Shown: positions 53,140-64,000, numbered from the stretch's first letter. The stretch is DNA of 64,000 nt from Faecalibacter sp. LW9 (GCF_034661295.1 NZ_CP141062.1:682001-746000), one strand, 5' to 3'. Numbers and translations are program-made. The notes: generated by a model from the letters alone, not told the origin.

Positions 53140-56100
53140 TTAAAAATTAACATTTAATCCTAAACTCACAATTCTTGCAGGAGAATAACGATATGATGTT
53201 GTACCATTAAAACTTTGTACTGGCTCTAATCCTTGTTTCTTTGTCCAATTGACTAAGTTCTCACCAGTCACATAGATTTTTAATGAGCTTAAACCGATTG
53301 ATTCAATATCTTTTCTATTAAAAGTATAACCAAATGTTGCGCTTCTTAATGATAAATAATCAGCATCGACTAACCAACGTGAAGATTGTGCTAAATTTTG
53401 CGCTTCATTTAAAGTTGACATTTTTGGAAAATTCGTAATGTCCCCTGGATTTTGCCAAGCATTTAACATATCTACATGTAAAGCTGCACCTTTTGGATCT
53501 GTAGAAATTAAACCAGCATAGTTACTATCGTACACTTTACCTCCAATTTGGTATGAGAACATCGTATTTAAATAAAATCCTTTATAAGAGAAATTACTTT
53601 GGAAACCTCCCATTACATCTGGAATAGCAGATCCTGAATATGCAAATTGAGCGTTATTATGATTTGTTGTATATTTTTGACCATCAATGATTCGCGTATC
53701 ACCAGTATCTTCTTTTTCTGCATCTTGAACGTAAAGTACACGACCGTCAGAAGGATCTACTCCATGATATTGTATTAACCAGAAATCATAAATTGATTGA
53801 CCAACCGCTAAACGTTTCGTACCGTTGATGATTGCATCTTGTCCATCTGGTAATTTAGTAATTTTATTTTTAAGCGTTGAGGCATTAATACTTACATCCC
53901 AAGAGAAATTTTCGTTTCTGATTATTCCTAAGTTTAATAACACTTCAAACCCTTTATTTTGCATAGCTCCAATATTCGCATAAATCGAGTTACCTGGTAC
54001 CCCTGCAGATCCTGGTGTTGGAACTGGGAAAATCATATCTTCTGTTTTTCTCTCGTAGTATTCTACTGTACCCGAGATTCGGTTATTGAAGAATCCAAAT
54101 TCTAACGCCACATCGAATTGAGAATTCGCTTCCCACGTTAAATTTTTGTTTCCAATTTGGCTTAATAAGATTCCTGTTTCACCAGCATTATTATATCCTA
54201 ATTCATATAATGATAAATCAGCATTGTAACCTGGTTCTTCACCATTACCACCGTCATTACCTACTTCACCATACGATGAACGTAACTTTAATAAGTTAAC
54301 TGCTTTTGAATCCTTTAAGAAATCTTCGCGATGTAAGTTCCATCCTGCACCCGCTGACCAAAACACTCCTTTATTATTTGCTGGATCAAAACGAGAAGAT
54401 TGATCTTGTCTTATCGATCCTGATAATAAATATTTGTTGTTGTAATCGTAATTAATACGTCCGAAGTACGATTCTTTTGTAATATGACCGTATTGGTATC
54501 CTGTATTACTCGATGTATTTAAGAAGTTAACCAATTGATAAATTCCAGAAACAACCTCATGTGTTTTACGAGTGTATAAATATTGAATTTTACGCTCGTA
54601 AGATTCATGACCTAAATCAATTTGGAAATTGTTTAATCCAAATGATTTTTTATACGTTAAAATTTGGTTTAAAGTAATTCCTGTTATTTTTTCGTCAGTT
54701 ACAGAAAAAGCTCCTGTCCCTTGAGCATCCCCAATTACTTTATTTTGATAATAGTTAGTCGTTCTGTTTCTCACATCATAAGCTACATTTCCTGTTAAAG
54801 TTAATCCTTTAGCAAGTGTTATCGTAGCATAAGCTCTAGAGTTAATAGTGTTTGATAAACGTTGACGTTTGTGTAATAATGTCTCTTGAATCACATTACG
54901 TCCAACTCCTGCTCCAGTACCTCTACCTCTCGTTTCCACACCATCATATACTCTATTTCCATTTGAGTCATATACTGCATTTCCATACTCATCATATAAA
55001 AATGGCGAATAAATTGGTCCCATAAAACGAGCCGTATAGAATGGATTGATATAAGATGAACCTCCACCATCTTCTGCCATTGCAGATTTTGTAATGATTC
55101 CCGAAATATCAGTTCCTAATTTTAACCAACTAGTTGCTTGGCTATTTGCACTAACACGTGCCGTGTATCTTTCATAATCCGAAGCAATTAAATATCCTTC
55201 TTCATTGTTGTATCCTAACGACGCTGAATAATCTGAAGATTCTGTTGCTCCACTATAACGAATATCATAACGTTGAGTTACACCAACTCTTTCAGTATAT
55301 TTTTGCCAATTAAAATCATCATACAATTGAACTGCATTTGGATTTAATGATCCATTAATTACCACTTGGTTATTTGGAACATTATAAATGTTATTTTGTA
55401 AATTGTAATCAATTAAATTTTCAGAAGCGTAAAGATTTGCTTGTTCTAAAGTAGCTCCAGGTGTAGATTCTAAGAAACCATTTCTCATGGCTGCCCATGT
55501 TAATTCGTAGTAATCTTTTGCAGAAACACGATCGTATTCTTTTGTTCCTCTCACTACAACACCTGTATTAGCACTAAAGCTTAATTGTCCTTTTTTACCT
55601 TTCTTCCCTTTTTTCGTTGTAATCATAATTACACCATTTGCAGCAGAAGAACCATATAATGATGTAGAAGCAGCATCTTTTAAAACCGTTATCGATTCAA
55701 TATCCGAAGGGTTAATATCAGAAAGAACTCCTGAATAAATTGCACCATCTACTACATATAAAGGGCTATTAGATAAAGTATACGATGAAAAACCTCTAAC
55801 TCGAATATTATTTGAATCTCCTGGTTGTCCTGATCCAGTTGAGAATTGAACCCCCGCTGCAGTACCCTCTAATGCTTTAGTTGCATTTGTAATAGCACGA
55901 TTTTCAAAATCTTCCGATTTAATTTGAATATTAGATCCTACCACGGTTTCTTTCTTTTGGACACCAAAAGCAGTAATAACCGTTTCTTCTAATTCAATGT
56001 TATCCGTAGCTGAAACAGTTTCAATCGTTCCTAAATTTTCGCTAGTCACTAATACTTCTTTCCCATTGATGATTAAAATATCACCAACTTTCGCATCAAT

Positions 56101-56277
56101 AGAGAACTCACCATTTTCATCTGTGTAAACGATTGTATTTGTCCCTTTAATTTGTACTGGTACATCCATTTCAGGAAAACCATCTTTATCATTAACAGTT
56201 CCTGAAGTCTGTGCGTATGCTACTGCACCAAACCCTAAAAATGCTAATAAACTTAATGAAGTTAATTTTCTCCTCAT
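53140..56277 (-). CDS. SusC/RagA-family TonB-linked outer-membrane protein (locus 2)
   Basis: 1045 residues. Signal peptide (AFLGFGAVAYAQ), regulatory beta-domain, plug with TVITAFGVQ, LYVVDGAIYSG, ITVLKDAASTSLYGSSAANG and ITTKKGKKGKKG (unusually Lys/Gly-rich), and a barrel ending LGLNVNF. The first ~100 residues are near-copies of the locus-1 SusC, while the rest diverges more, in line with paralogues tuned to different substrates. Confidence 0.95.
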   Translation of the reverse strand: MRRKLTSLSLLAFLGFGAVAYAQTSGTVNDKDGFPEMDVPVQIKGTNTIVYTDENGEFSIDAKVGDILIINGKEVLVTSENLGTIETVSATDNIELEETVITAFGVQKKETVVGSNIQIKSEDFENRAITNATKALEGTAAGVQFSTGSGQPGDSNNIRVRGFSSYTLSNSPLYVVDGAIYSGVLSDINPSDIESITVLKDAASTSLYGSSAANGVIMITTKKGKKGKKGQLSFSANTGVVVRGTKEYDRVSAKDYYELTWAAMRNGFLESTPGATLEQANLYASENLIDYNLQNNIYNVPNNQVVINGSLNPNAVQLYDDFNWQKYTERVGVTQRYDIRYSGATESSDYSASLGYNNEEGYLIASDYERYTARVSANSQATSWLKLGTDISGIITKSAMAEDGGGSSYINPFYTARFMGPIYSPFLYDEYGNAVYDSNGNRVYDGVETRGRGTGAGVGRNVIQETLLHKRQRLSNTINSRAYATITLAKGLTLTGNVAYDVRNRTTNYYQNKVIGDAQGTGAFSVTDEKITGITLNQILTYKKSFGLNNFQIDLGHESYERKIQYLYTRKTHEVVSGIYQLVNFLNTSSNTGYQYGHITKESYFGRINYDYNNKYLLSGSIRQDQSSRFDPANNKGVFWSAGAGWNLHREDFLKDSKAVNLLKLRSSYGEVGNDGGNGEEPGYNADLSLYELGYNNAGETGILLSQIGNKNLTWEANSQFDVALEFGFFNNRISGTVEYYERKTEDMIFPVPTPGSAGVPGNSIYANIGAMQNKGFEVLLNLGIIRNENFSWDVSINASTLKNKITKLPDGQDAIINGTKRLAVGQSIYDFWLIQYHGVDPSDGRVLYVQDAEKEDTGDTRIIDGQKYTTNHNNAQFAYSGSAIPDVMGGFQSNFSYKGFYLNTMFSYQIGGKVYDSNYAGLISTDPKGAALHVDMLNAWQNPGDITNFPKMSTLNEAQNLAQSSRWLVDADYLSLRSATFGYTFNRKDIESIGLSSLKIYVTGENLVNWTKKQGLEPVQSFNGTTSYRYSPARIVSLGLNVNF

Positions 56278-56589
56278 GATATTAACTGTGTTTTTTTATA
56301 ATTTTTATACAATATTATGCATTTTATAAATTATTTTACGAAATATTTAACATAAATTTTAAATTGCAAAGCAATATATGCCTTACGAAAACGTTTTAAT
56401 TACTTAACCAATTGAGTTATTCGCATATATATTCAATACAAAATTCAGTTAATTAGTAGAATACGTAAATTAAATACATTAAAAATGTATATTTATCCAT
56501 TATTAACATTTTTTATGTTAATTTTTCAACTTAATTCATTTTACATCCCATTATTTTTACATTCGTAAGCTTCACGTCAACTATTTTTA
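56278..56589. other. AT-rich region upstream of susC locus 2
   Basis: About 310 bases with no credible ORF. It should hold the susC promoter, but no exact TAnnTTTG was found on the minus strand. No repeat or RNA gene seen. Confidence 0.5.
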
Positions 56590-56597
56590 TAATTTTG
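56590..56597 (+). promoter_or_regulatory. -7 promoter box TAATTTTG for the epimerase gene
   Basis: TAATTTTG, 22 bases before the ATG at 56620. Confidence 0.5.
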
Positions 56598-56619
56598 AAA
56601 GGTATAAGTCAAGTCTAAA

Positions 56620-57618
56620 ATGATATTTGTAACAGGAGGTACAGGGTTAGTGGGGAGCCACTTATTACTTCAATTAATTGATCAAGGAAAAAAAGTTCGT
56701 GCTTTAAAACGATCTACTTCGAACACTAGAGCTGTTGAAGCATTTTTCAAACGAAATAAAGCCCAAGAAATTTTTCATAAAATCGAATGGATTGATGGCG
56801 ATATCTTAGACGTTACATTTTTACCTCAAGCATTACAAGGGGTCGAGACTATTATTCACACTGCCGCACATGTCAGTTTTAATGAAGCAGAAGAAGATCA
56901 GGTTATAGCGACTAATGTTAACGGGACAGAAGCTTTAGTCAATGAAGCCATTGAATCAGGAGTGAAAGAATTTATATATTTAAGTTCAATTGCTGCTATG
57001 GATGATGTTAATCCTGTTACGAAATGTATTGATGAAAGTTCGACATGGAATACGGAAGCCAAACATTCGGCCTATACATTTTCTAAATACCGCGCTGAAA
57101 TGGAAGTATGGCGAGGTTCACAAGAAGGATTAAATGTCATTGTGCTTAATCCCTCTGTCATTATTGGATCATTTGATGGCAAACGAGAAAGTGAGCGCAT
57201 TTTCGAAGATCATTTAATCAATCAATACGCTCCATCGGGAGGAACTGGCTTCGTTGATGTTCGTGATGTTGTATCCATTCTATGTAAAACCCTAGAGAAT
57301 AAATTATTTCAACAGAAATTCATCATTAATGCTGAGAATTTACCTTACGAAGAAGTTTTAAAACTGATTGCTGAAAAGAAACAAAAAGAAATTCAAAAAA
57401 TTTCCAATCCCACATTAAAGGTTATACAAGTAGCTTCTCAAATCAACCAATTATTTGGCGGTCAAACTTTAAATCACGCGACTTATAAAGCGTTAACAAC
57501 CTTTACCAAGTATGATAATCGCAAAGTAATTCAAGCCTTAGATTATACATTTATACCAATCAAAGAAGCAATCCATTACCATTATAAAAACTATCAAGAA
57601 ATTATTTCTTCTAAATAA
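56620..57618 (+). CDS. NAD-dependent epimerase/dehydratase (extended SDR)
   Basis: 332 residues. Rossmann motif VTGGTGLVGSH at the very N-terminus, HTAAHVSF, LSSIAAM, and the catalytic YTFSKYRAE (Tyr-x3-Lys). The substrate is unclear; relatives act on sugar nucleotides, dihydroflavonol-like compounds or steroids. It precedes mvaD by 15 bases, though mvaD also has its own promoter-like box. Confidence 0.88.
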   Translation: MIFVTGGTGLVGSHLLLQLIDQGKKVRALKRSTSNTRAVEAFFKRNKAQEIFHKIEWIDGDILDVTFLPQALQGVETIIHTAAHVSFNEAEEDQVIATNVNGTEALVNEAIESGVKEFIYLSSIAAMDDVNPVTKCIDESSTWNTEAKHSAYTFSKYRAEMEVWRGSQEGLNVIVLNPSVIIGSFDGKRESERIFEDHLINQYAPSGGTGFVDVRDVVSILCKTLENKLFQQKFIINAENLPYEEVLKLIAEKKQKEIQKISNPTLKVIQVASQINQLFGGQTLNHATYKALTTFTKYDNRKVIQALDYTFIPIKEAIHYHYKNYQEIISSK

Positions 57619-57620
57619 TC

Positions 57621-57628
57621 TATTTTTG
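57621..57628 (+). promoter_or_regulatory. -7 promoter box TATTTTTG, 5 bases before the mvaD start
   Basis: TATTTTTG lies right after the epimerase stop and 5 bases before the mvaD ATG: a candidate leaderless start. Confidence 0.4.
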
Positions 57629-57633
57629 CCTTT

Positions 57634-58698
57634 ATGGAAAAGCAATTTCAATCGACATTACAATCTAATTATAGCTTACAAGCAGGCGAAGTTTCTGCCC
57701 AAAGCCCTTCTAACATCGCTTTAGTGAAATACTGGGGAAAAAAGAAAAATCAAATTCCAACGAATTCATCGATCAGTTATACCCTAACCCATTCTTTTAC
57801 TACTACAAACCTTCAATTCAAACCCAAAGAAGAAAAAGGATTTGATGTAAATGTGTTTTTAGAAGGAGAATATAAAGAAAGTTTTGCGCCAAAAATCATT
57901 ACGTTTTTTGAACGTATCACTGATTATCTTCCATTTTTAGAACAATTAAGCTTCGAAGTACACACTTCTAACTCTTTTCCTCATAGTTCCGGAATCGCTT
58001 CTTCGGCTTCAGGAATGAGTGCGATAGCCTTATGCCTTGTTGAAATTGAACAACAATTGGGTGGAACATTAACCGAAGACGAAAGATTGAAAAAAGCATC
58101 TTTCTTAGCACGCTTAGGATCAGGAAGCGCTTGTCGATCAGTCTATAAAGGCTTAGTAGAATGGGGTGAAAACCATTTTATGGAAGGTAGTTCAGATTTA
58201 TACGGATTTAAATATCCTGACGCTGAAGTACACGAAGTATTTAAAACATTCCATGATACGATTTTATTGATTCACGAAGGTCAAAAATCTGTTTCATCAA
58301 CTGTTGGACATAATTTAATGATTGGACATCCTTATGCCGAGCGCCGTTTTGAAGAAGCCAATGAAAATTTAAAACAATTATTAGCTATTTTAAAATCTGG
58401 CGATATCGAAGCTTTTGGAAAATTAGTAGAACATGAAGCTTTAACCTTACATGCCATGATGATGATGTCTGACCCTGCATTTATTTTAATGAAACCTCAT
58501 ACTGTGGCTGCATTAGAGAAATTATGGGAATTCCGTCGTGAAACTGGCAACCATTTATATTTCACGTTAGATGCAGGAGCGAATGTACATTTACTTTATC
58601 CCGCCCAAGATGCTGAAGCGATTGAAATTTTCATTGAAGAAGAATTAAAACAATTCTGCCAAAATGGAAATTATATTAAAGATAAAGTCAATTTTTAA
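57634..58698 (+). CDS. mvaD: Diphosphomevalonate decarboxylase
   Basis: 354 residues, GHMP kinase superfamily. NIALVKYWGKKK at 27-38, the ATP loop FPHSSGIASSASGMSA, and LGSGSACRSVYKG are characteristic. It converts mevalonate diphosphate to isopentenyl diphosphate, the last step of the mevalonate route, which flavobacteria use for isoprenoids. Ended by a terminator. Confidence 0.95.
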   Translation: MEKQFQSTLQSNYSLQAGEVSAQSPSNIALVKYWGKKKNQIPTNSSISYTLTHSFTTTNLQFKPKEEKGFDVNVFLEGEYKESFAPKIITFFERITDYLPFLEQLSFEVHTSNSFPHSSGIASSASGMSAIALCLVEIEQQLGGTLTEDERLKKASFLARLGSGSACRSVYKGLVEWGENHFMEGSSDLYGFKYPDAEVHEVFKTFHDTILLIHEGQKSVSSTVGHNLMIGHPYAERRFEEANENLKQLLAILKSGDIEAFGKLVEHEALTLHAMMMMSDPAFILMKPHTVAALEKLWEFRRETGNHLYFTLDAGANVHLLYPAQDAEAIEIFIEEELKQFCQNGNYIKDKVNF

Positions 58699-58713
58699 AA
58701 CAACATAACGCAT

Positions 58714-58745
58714 AAAAATCTCAAGCATAAGCTTGAGTTTTTTTT
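58714..58745 (+). terminator. Terminator after mvaD
   Basis: CTCAAGC / GCTTGAG stem with an ATAA loop and a run of eight or more Ts. Confidence 0.9.
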
Positions 58746-58877
58746 ATTATCATTTAAAAGAAAAATATTCTAGATCAAGCGCTATCGCTCCACGAACTTA
58801 AAATATTTTGCTGAGAAGTTTTGTTTAAGAGGAATTCCATTGGAATAGGTGAAGACTTAAAGACTAATCGTTTCAAT

Positions 58878-58910
58878 AAAAAAGTCTTTAAACCTAAATT
58901 TAAAGACTTT
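58878..58910 (-). terminator. Terminator after deoC
   Basis: AAAGTCTTTAAA / TTTAAAGACTTT perfect 12-bp stem with a 6-base loop; on the minus strand it ends in a T run. Confidence 0.85.
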
Positions 58911-58929
58911 AAAATATGATAGTAACTGT

Positions 58930-59673
58930 TTAGTATCCTCCTGAAGTTTGCTCTCCATTTGCAATCGCTAAAGCTGAAGAAGTTCCGATGCGTTTTACAC
59001 CTAAACGAATCATCTTTTTCGCCTCTTCAATATTACGAACACCTCCTGATGCTTTTACTGGTAATGGTCCTGCATTGTCCAACATTAACTGAATCACATG
59101 TTCATTCGCTCCATTAGGTTCCCCATTTGGTGTTTTATAAAATCCTGTAGAAGACTTCACAAAAACATGAGATGCATATTGTTCTCCTATTTTCTCTAAA
59201 ACAATATCACGGATTAATTGTGTGATTGCTACAATTTGCTCATCCGATAATGCTGCTGTTTCAATAATCCACTTCACCACACGCCCCTCTCTTAGAGCAA
59301 CTGTTGTACACGTTTCAATTTCTTCAGTCACTTTTTCTATTTCCCCTTTTTTAAAGGCTTCAAAGTTGACCACAAAATCCAATTCATCCGCTCCATCAGC
59401 AATTGCTTTTTGGGCTTCTCTTAATTTTTCGTTTAAATCATATGTTCCTTCATGAAAACCAATAACAGTTCCTAATATCACATCTGATTTATTTTCATCT
59501 AACAATTCACGAACCGAGCGCACATAGTCCGGGCGAATCATAACAGCATAGATTCCATTTTCCATAGCTTCTACTGCTAAAGCCCTTACTTTATCCAAAG
59601 TATCAGAATTTGAAATTCCGGCTTGCTCTGGAGTTTTAAGATACGTCGAGTCTAAATATGTTTTAATACTCAT
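58930..59673 (-). CDS. deoC: Deoxyribose-phosphate aldolase
   Basis: 247 residues, TIM barrel. Asp in DELDFVVNF, the Schiff-base Lys in HVFVKSSTGF near 170 and the second Lys in PVKASGGVRN near 205 are all present. It splits 2-deoxyribose 5-phosphate into acetaldehyde and glyceraldehyde 3-phosphate, the step that feeds DNA sugars into central metabolism. It starts 9 bases after the Lrp-type regulator and is probably co-transcribed with it. Confidence 0.95.
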   Translation of the reverse strand: MSIKTYLDSTYLKTPEQAGISNSDTLDKVRALAVEAMENGIYAVMIRPDYVRSVRELLDENKSDVILGTVIGFHEGTYDLNEKLREAQKAIADGADELDFVVNFEAFKKGEIEKVTEEIETCTTVALREGRVVKWIIETAALSDEQIVAITQLIRDIVLEKIGEQYASHVFVKSSTGFYKTPNGEPNGANEHVIQLMLDNAGPLPVKASGGVRNIEEAKKMIRLGVKRIGTSSALAIANGEQTSGGY

Positions 59674-59682
59674 CTTTATATA

Positions 59683-60156
59683 TTAAAGTTTGATTTGTCT
59701 ATTAATTGTTTGTTCTAACGAAATAATCGTTTCTGTACGAGTCACCCCGTCAATTTGTTGAATTTTCTGATTCAACACATTCATCAAATGCATATTATCT
59801 TTACACAATAACTTCAAGAAAATTCCATAATTCCCTGTTGTAAAGTGTGCTTCGACAACTTCTGGAATTTCTTCCAATGAACGAATCACCGTTTTGTAAG
59901 AAGATGGTTTATCCATGAAAACACCGACAAATGACATTGTTGAGTACCCTAATACATTGGGGTTAATAATCGTTTTAGTAGAATTAATCAGACCAGAATT
60001 TTCTAACTTTTTGATGCGTTGATGCACCGCTGTATTCGAAATTGACAATTCTTTAGCCAATTGAGAGACAGGAATGTTTGCATCTTCCATAAATGCATTA
60101 AGGATTAACTTATCAATTCCATCAAGCTCTACTTGACCATTTTCATGAATTCTCAT
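59683..60156 (-). CDS. Lrp/AsnC-family transcriptional regulator
   Basis: 157 residues. N-terminal winged helix-turn-helix (LILNAFMEDANIPVSQLAKELSIS, HQRIKKLENSGLI) and a C-terminal RAM ligand-binding domain (MSFVGVFMDKPSSYK, EAHFTTGNYGIFLKLL). It senses a small metabolite, often an amino acid. Own promoter box; deoC follows. Whether it controls deoC is not shown. Confidence 0.93.
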   Translation of the reverse strand: MRIHENGQVELDGIDKLILNAFMEDANIPVSQLAKELSISNTAVHQRIKKLENSGLINSTKTIINPNVLGYSTMSFVGVFMDKPSSYKTVIRSLEEIPEVVEAHFTTGNYGIFLKLLCKDNMHLMNVLNQKIQQIDGVTRTETIISLEQTINRQIKL

Positions 60157-60177
60157 TCTGCTTTGATTTTGGTTCTA

Positions 60178-60185
60178 CAAATTTA
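60178..60185 (-). promoter_or_regulatory. -7 promoter box TAAATTTG for the Lrp-deoC pair
   Basis: Minus-strand TAAATTTG overlaps the stop codon of the upstream EEP gene, 21 bases before the Lrp ATG. Confidence 0.5.
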
Positions 60186-61136
60186 ATATTTTATTATCGT
60201 ATAAATCGGAAAATGATCACTATACCCTCCTAAATATTTTGACCCCACAAAACTACGCGCCGGAAAATTCCTTAGTTTACCTACACCCACAGTTAAAAAA
60301 GATTCGTCAAAAATATCAGTTTTTACAATTTCTATCGCAGTTTTTTGTGTTAAAAATCCATAAGAAAATAACATTTGATCGAACAACATCCATTGCTTGT
60401 GATGTACTAAAGAACCTCTTTTATAACTCATTAAACCAACCATTGGATTAAAAAAATCATGTATTCCCGTCTCCTCTTTTGTTGGTTTTGTTTTTAAAAT
60501 CAATCGAATATTTTCGGCAGTCGGAGTATCATTAAAATCTCCCATGATGACTATATTCGGTTGTTGATGTTCTCTTTTCAAGTCATCCACGCGTTGCTGA
60601 ATCTTTTTCAATAAAATGCCACGCTTCTCCTGATTCACTTCCAGGTCTAATTTAGACGGGAGATGTACAATAAAGAAAAACACCTTTTCAGTACCCATTT
60701 CCGTTTCCAAAAAGAGAATATCTCTGGTATAAGAACGTTCATCCAATTGATTTTTAAATACCACACGTATGGATTCTGAATGAACAACACGGACCAAGTC
60801 TTTACGATAGATGCAAGCGACATTTATTTTACGCTCATCCAATGATTCATAAAATACAAAATCATAGGCACCACCCTTTAGGTTTTCATGTGCGATTAAA
60901 TCCTTTAAAACAATTTCATTTTCCACTTCGCATAAACCTACTAGTGCAGGTAAATCCTCCGTTTCCTTTTTACCAATACGCGAAATCGCAAAAGATATTT
61001 TATCAACCTTAAAATTATAGCGTGATTCTACCCATTTAGAGTAATTACTTGGCAAGTAAGAATATTCGAAATCAGTTTGATTCGAATAAAAATTTTCAAC
61101 ATTATAGAATGCCCATGTGGCTAATTTCGTTTTCAA
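60183..61136 (-). CDS. Cytosolic EEP-family nuclease/phosphatase
   Basis: 317 residues, no signal peptide. EEP motifs: WAFYNVENFYS, GLCEVENEIV, VHLPSKLD, IMGDFNDTPT and YSDHFPIYT, all metal and catalytic residues kept. It is a paralogue of the secreted protein at 46875-48080 with the same order and spacing, but cytosolic. It lies upstream of the Lrp and deoC genes on the same strand. Confidence 0.88.
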   Translation of the reverse strand: MKTKLATWAFYNVENFYSNQTDFEYSYLPSNYSKWVESRYNFKVDKISFAISRIGKKETEDLPALVGLCEVENEIVLKDLIAHENLKGGAYDFVFYESLDERKINVACIYRKDLVRVVHSESIRVVFKNQLDERSYTRDILFLETEMGTEKVFFFIVHLPSKLDLEVNQEKRGILLKKIQQRVDDLKREHQQPNIVIMGDFNDTPTAENIRLILKTKPTKEETGIHDFFNPMVGLMSYKRGSLVHHKQWMLFDQMLFSYGFLTQKTAIEIVKTDIFDESFLTVGVGKLRNFPARSFVGSKYLGGYSDHFPIYTIIKY

Positions 61137-61393
61137 ATTTTTAAGGATTTTTGCTAAAATAGGTATTCTCGTCGACTAAAGATGTCGCGTTTAAAGTAAT
61201 TTTATTTCTTCTACATAACTTATAAAGCAATCACAGTGTCCTAAATTAATAATTTATATCGGTTTTAATTTTCGATTTCACTAAAAATAGAATCAAAAAT
61301 TATCAACTTGTATAATATTCTAATCTGTGTGAAACTAATCCTAAAATTCAAGGAAAACAATAGGTTACAGCTTTCAAAAAACATTAAATATTG

Positions 61394-61401
61394 TATATTT
61401 G
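61394..61401 (+). promoter_or_regulatory. -7 promoter box TATATTTG for icd
   Basis: TATATTTG gives a start near 61407 and a leader of about 80 bases. Confidence 0.6.
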
Positions 61402-61407
61402 CAATCA

Positions 61408-61422
61408 TGACTTTTTAAGTCA
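61408..61422 (+). other. 5'-end hairpin of the icd leader
   Basis: TGACTT-TTT-AAGTCA, a 6-bp stem with a 3-base loop at the predicted transcript start. A 3-codon ORF (ATG ACT TTT TAA, 61407-61418) overlaps it. Confidence 0.4.
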
Positions 61423-61456
61423 AATTCAAACAATTGAAAAGTAGTATTTAAATTGA

Positions 61457-63703
<2,247 letters not shown>

Positions 63704-63729
63704 TTTTTAAATTAGATGCTATTCAATAT

Positions 63730-63759
63730 AAAACCTCGCTCCATGAGCGAGGTTTTTTT
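63730..63759 (+). terminator. Terminator after icd
   Basis: ACCTCGCTC / GAGCGAGGT stem with a CAT loop and seven Ts. Confidence 0.93.
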
Positions 63760-63927
63760 ATGTATTTTTATTCGATTCATCGACAAGCTCGGAATAATAT
63801 GTTTCTGTCGCTTTTCTAAACTTGTTTTTAAGATCGCATTAAACATATACGAAGTTAAAAAAAGTTCAACATGACTTTTGAAATTGAATAAATGATAGGT
63901 TTCGTGATTAGATCAGAGTATAAAATT

Positions 63928-64000
63928 CCGTCACTTCGAGTGATTTTCGTTTCGGAGAAAAAGAAAATTGTATCGAGAAGTTAGATGGAATTTCGTCTTA
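63928..64000. repeat. Dispersed palindromic repeat, copy 3 (cut by window edge)
   Basis: Begins CCGTCACTTCGAGTG, continues TGATTTTCGTTTCG and AGAAAATTGTATCGAGAA, closely matching the right arm of copy 2 at 4731-4782. The last bases TTCGTCTTA are the reverse complement of the TAAGACGAA outer end of copy 2, so an inverted arm probably starts at the window edge. Confidence 0.75.

Overview
The window is AT-rich chromosomal DNA from a flavobacterium. Supporting evidence: SusC/SusD pairs, a type IX secretion C-terminal domain, DUF5689 and PepSY-flavoreductase proteins, a mevalonate-pathway gene (mvaD), almost no Shine-Dalgarno sequences, and repeated TAnnTTTG -7 promoter boxes. The style of the proteins suggests Weeksellaceae (Empedobacter or Chryseobacterium relatives); that placement is a judgement from memory, not a database result. 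No rRNA, CRISPR array, insertion sequence or prophage was seen. One tRNA (Arg, anticodon ACG) is present.

Layout. 1-5.8 kb: an iron-related module with a divergent TonB receptor (partial), a periplasmic ankyrin protein, a DUF2271 protein carrying an FMN-attachment-like TGAS motif, a membrane PepSY-flavodoxin-ferredoxin reductase fusion, and the FMN transferase ApbE. It is preceded by two candidate Fur boxes and interrupted by a dispersed palindromic repeat. 5.8-13 kb: a minus-strand six-gene run (nucleotidase-like protein with lost metal ligands, HD hydrolase, secreted protein, two S41 lipoproteins, unknown protein). 13-15.4 kb: a T9SS-exported subtilisin with a small upstream lipoprotein. 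15.7-20 kb: rpsP, rimM, an unknown gene, glnS, radC. 20-28.7 kb: a small surface-glycan locus (deacetylase, FemAB-like protein, metzincin lipoprotein, two flippases, GT4, asparagine-synthetase-like protein). 28.7-37.6 kb: housekeeping genes (YjjG-like nucleotidase, SDR, RraA-like, LURP-one-like, tRNA-Arg, PfkB kinase, hisS, cupin, recF, DUF721, YheT-like hydrolase).

37.7-56.3 kb: two SusC/SusD pairs without neighbouring glycoside hydrolases. Between them lie a TonB receptor, a DUF5689 lipoprotein and a divergent secreted endonuclease/exonuclease/phosphatase protein, which looks like an extracellular nucleic-acid or phosphodiester scavenging set. The nuclease gene runs directly into an orphan trpA. 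tyrS and corA follow. 56.6-63.7 kb: an epimerase and mvaD, then a second (cytosolic) EEP nuclease with Lrp and deoC, then a monomeric NADP isocitrate dehydrogenase. The window ends inside another copy of the palindromic repeat.

The most interesting items are the complete NAD(P)H-to-periplasmic-flavin electron path under probable iron control, the nucleotidase-like protein with altered metal ligands whose start codon abuts a terminator hairpin, the motif shared by the subtilisin and its neighbouring lipoprotein, and the dispersed inverted repeat.
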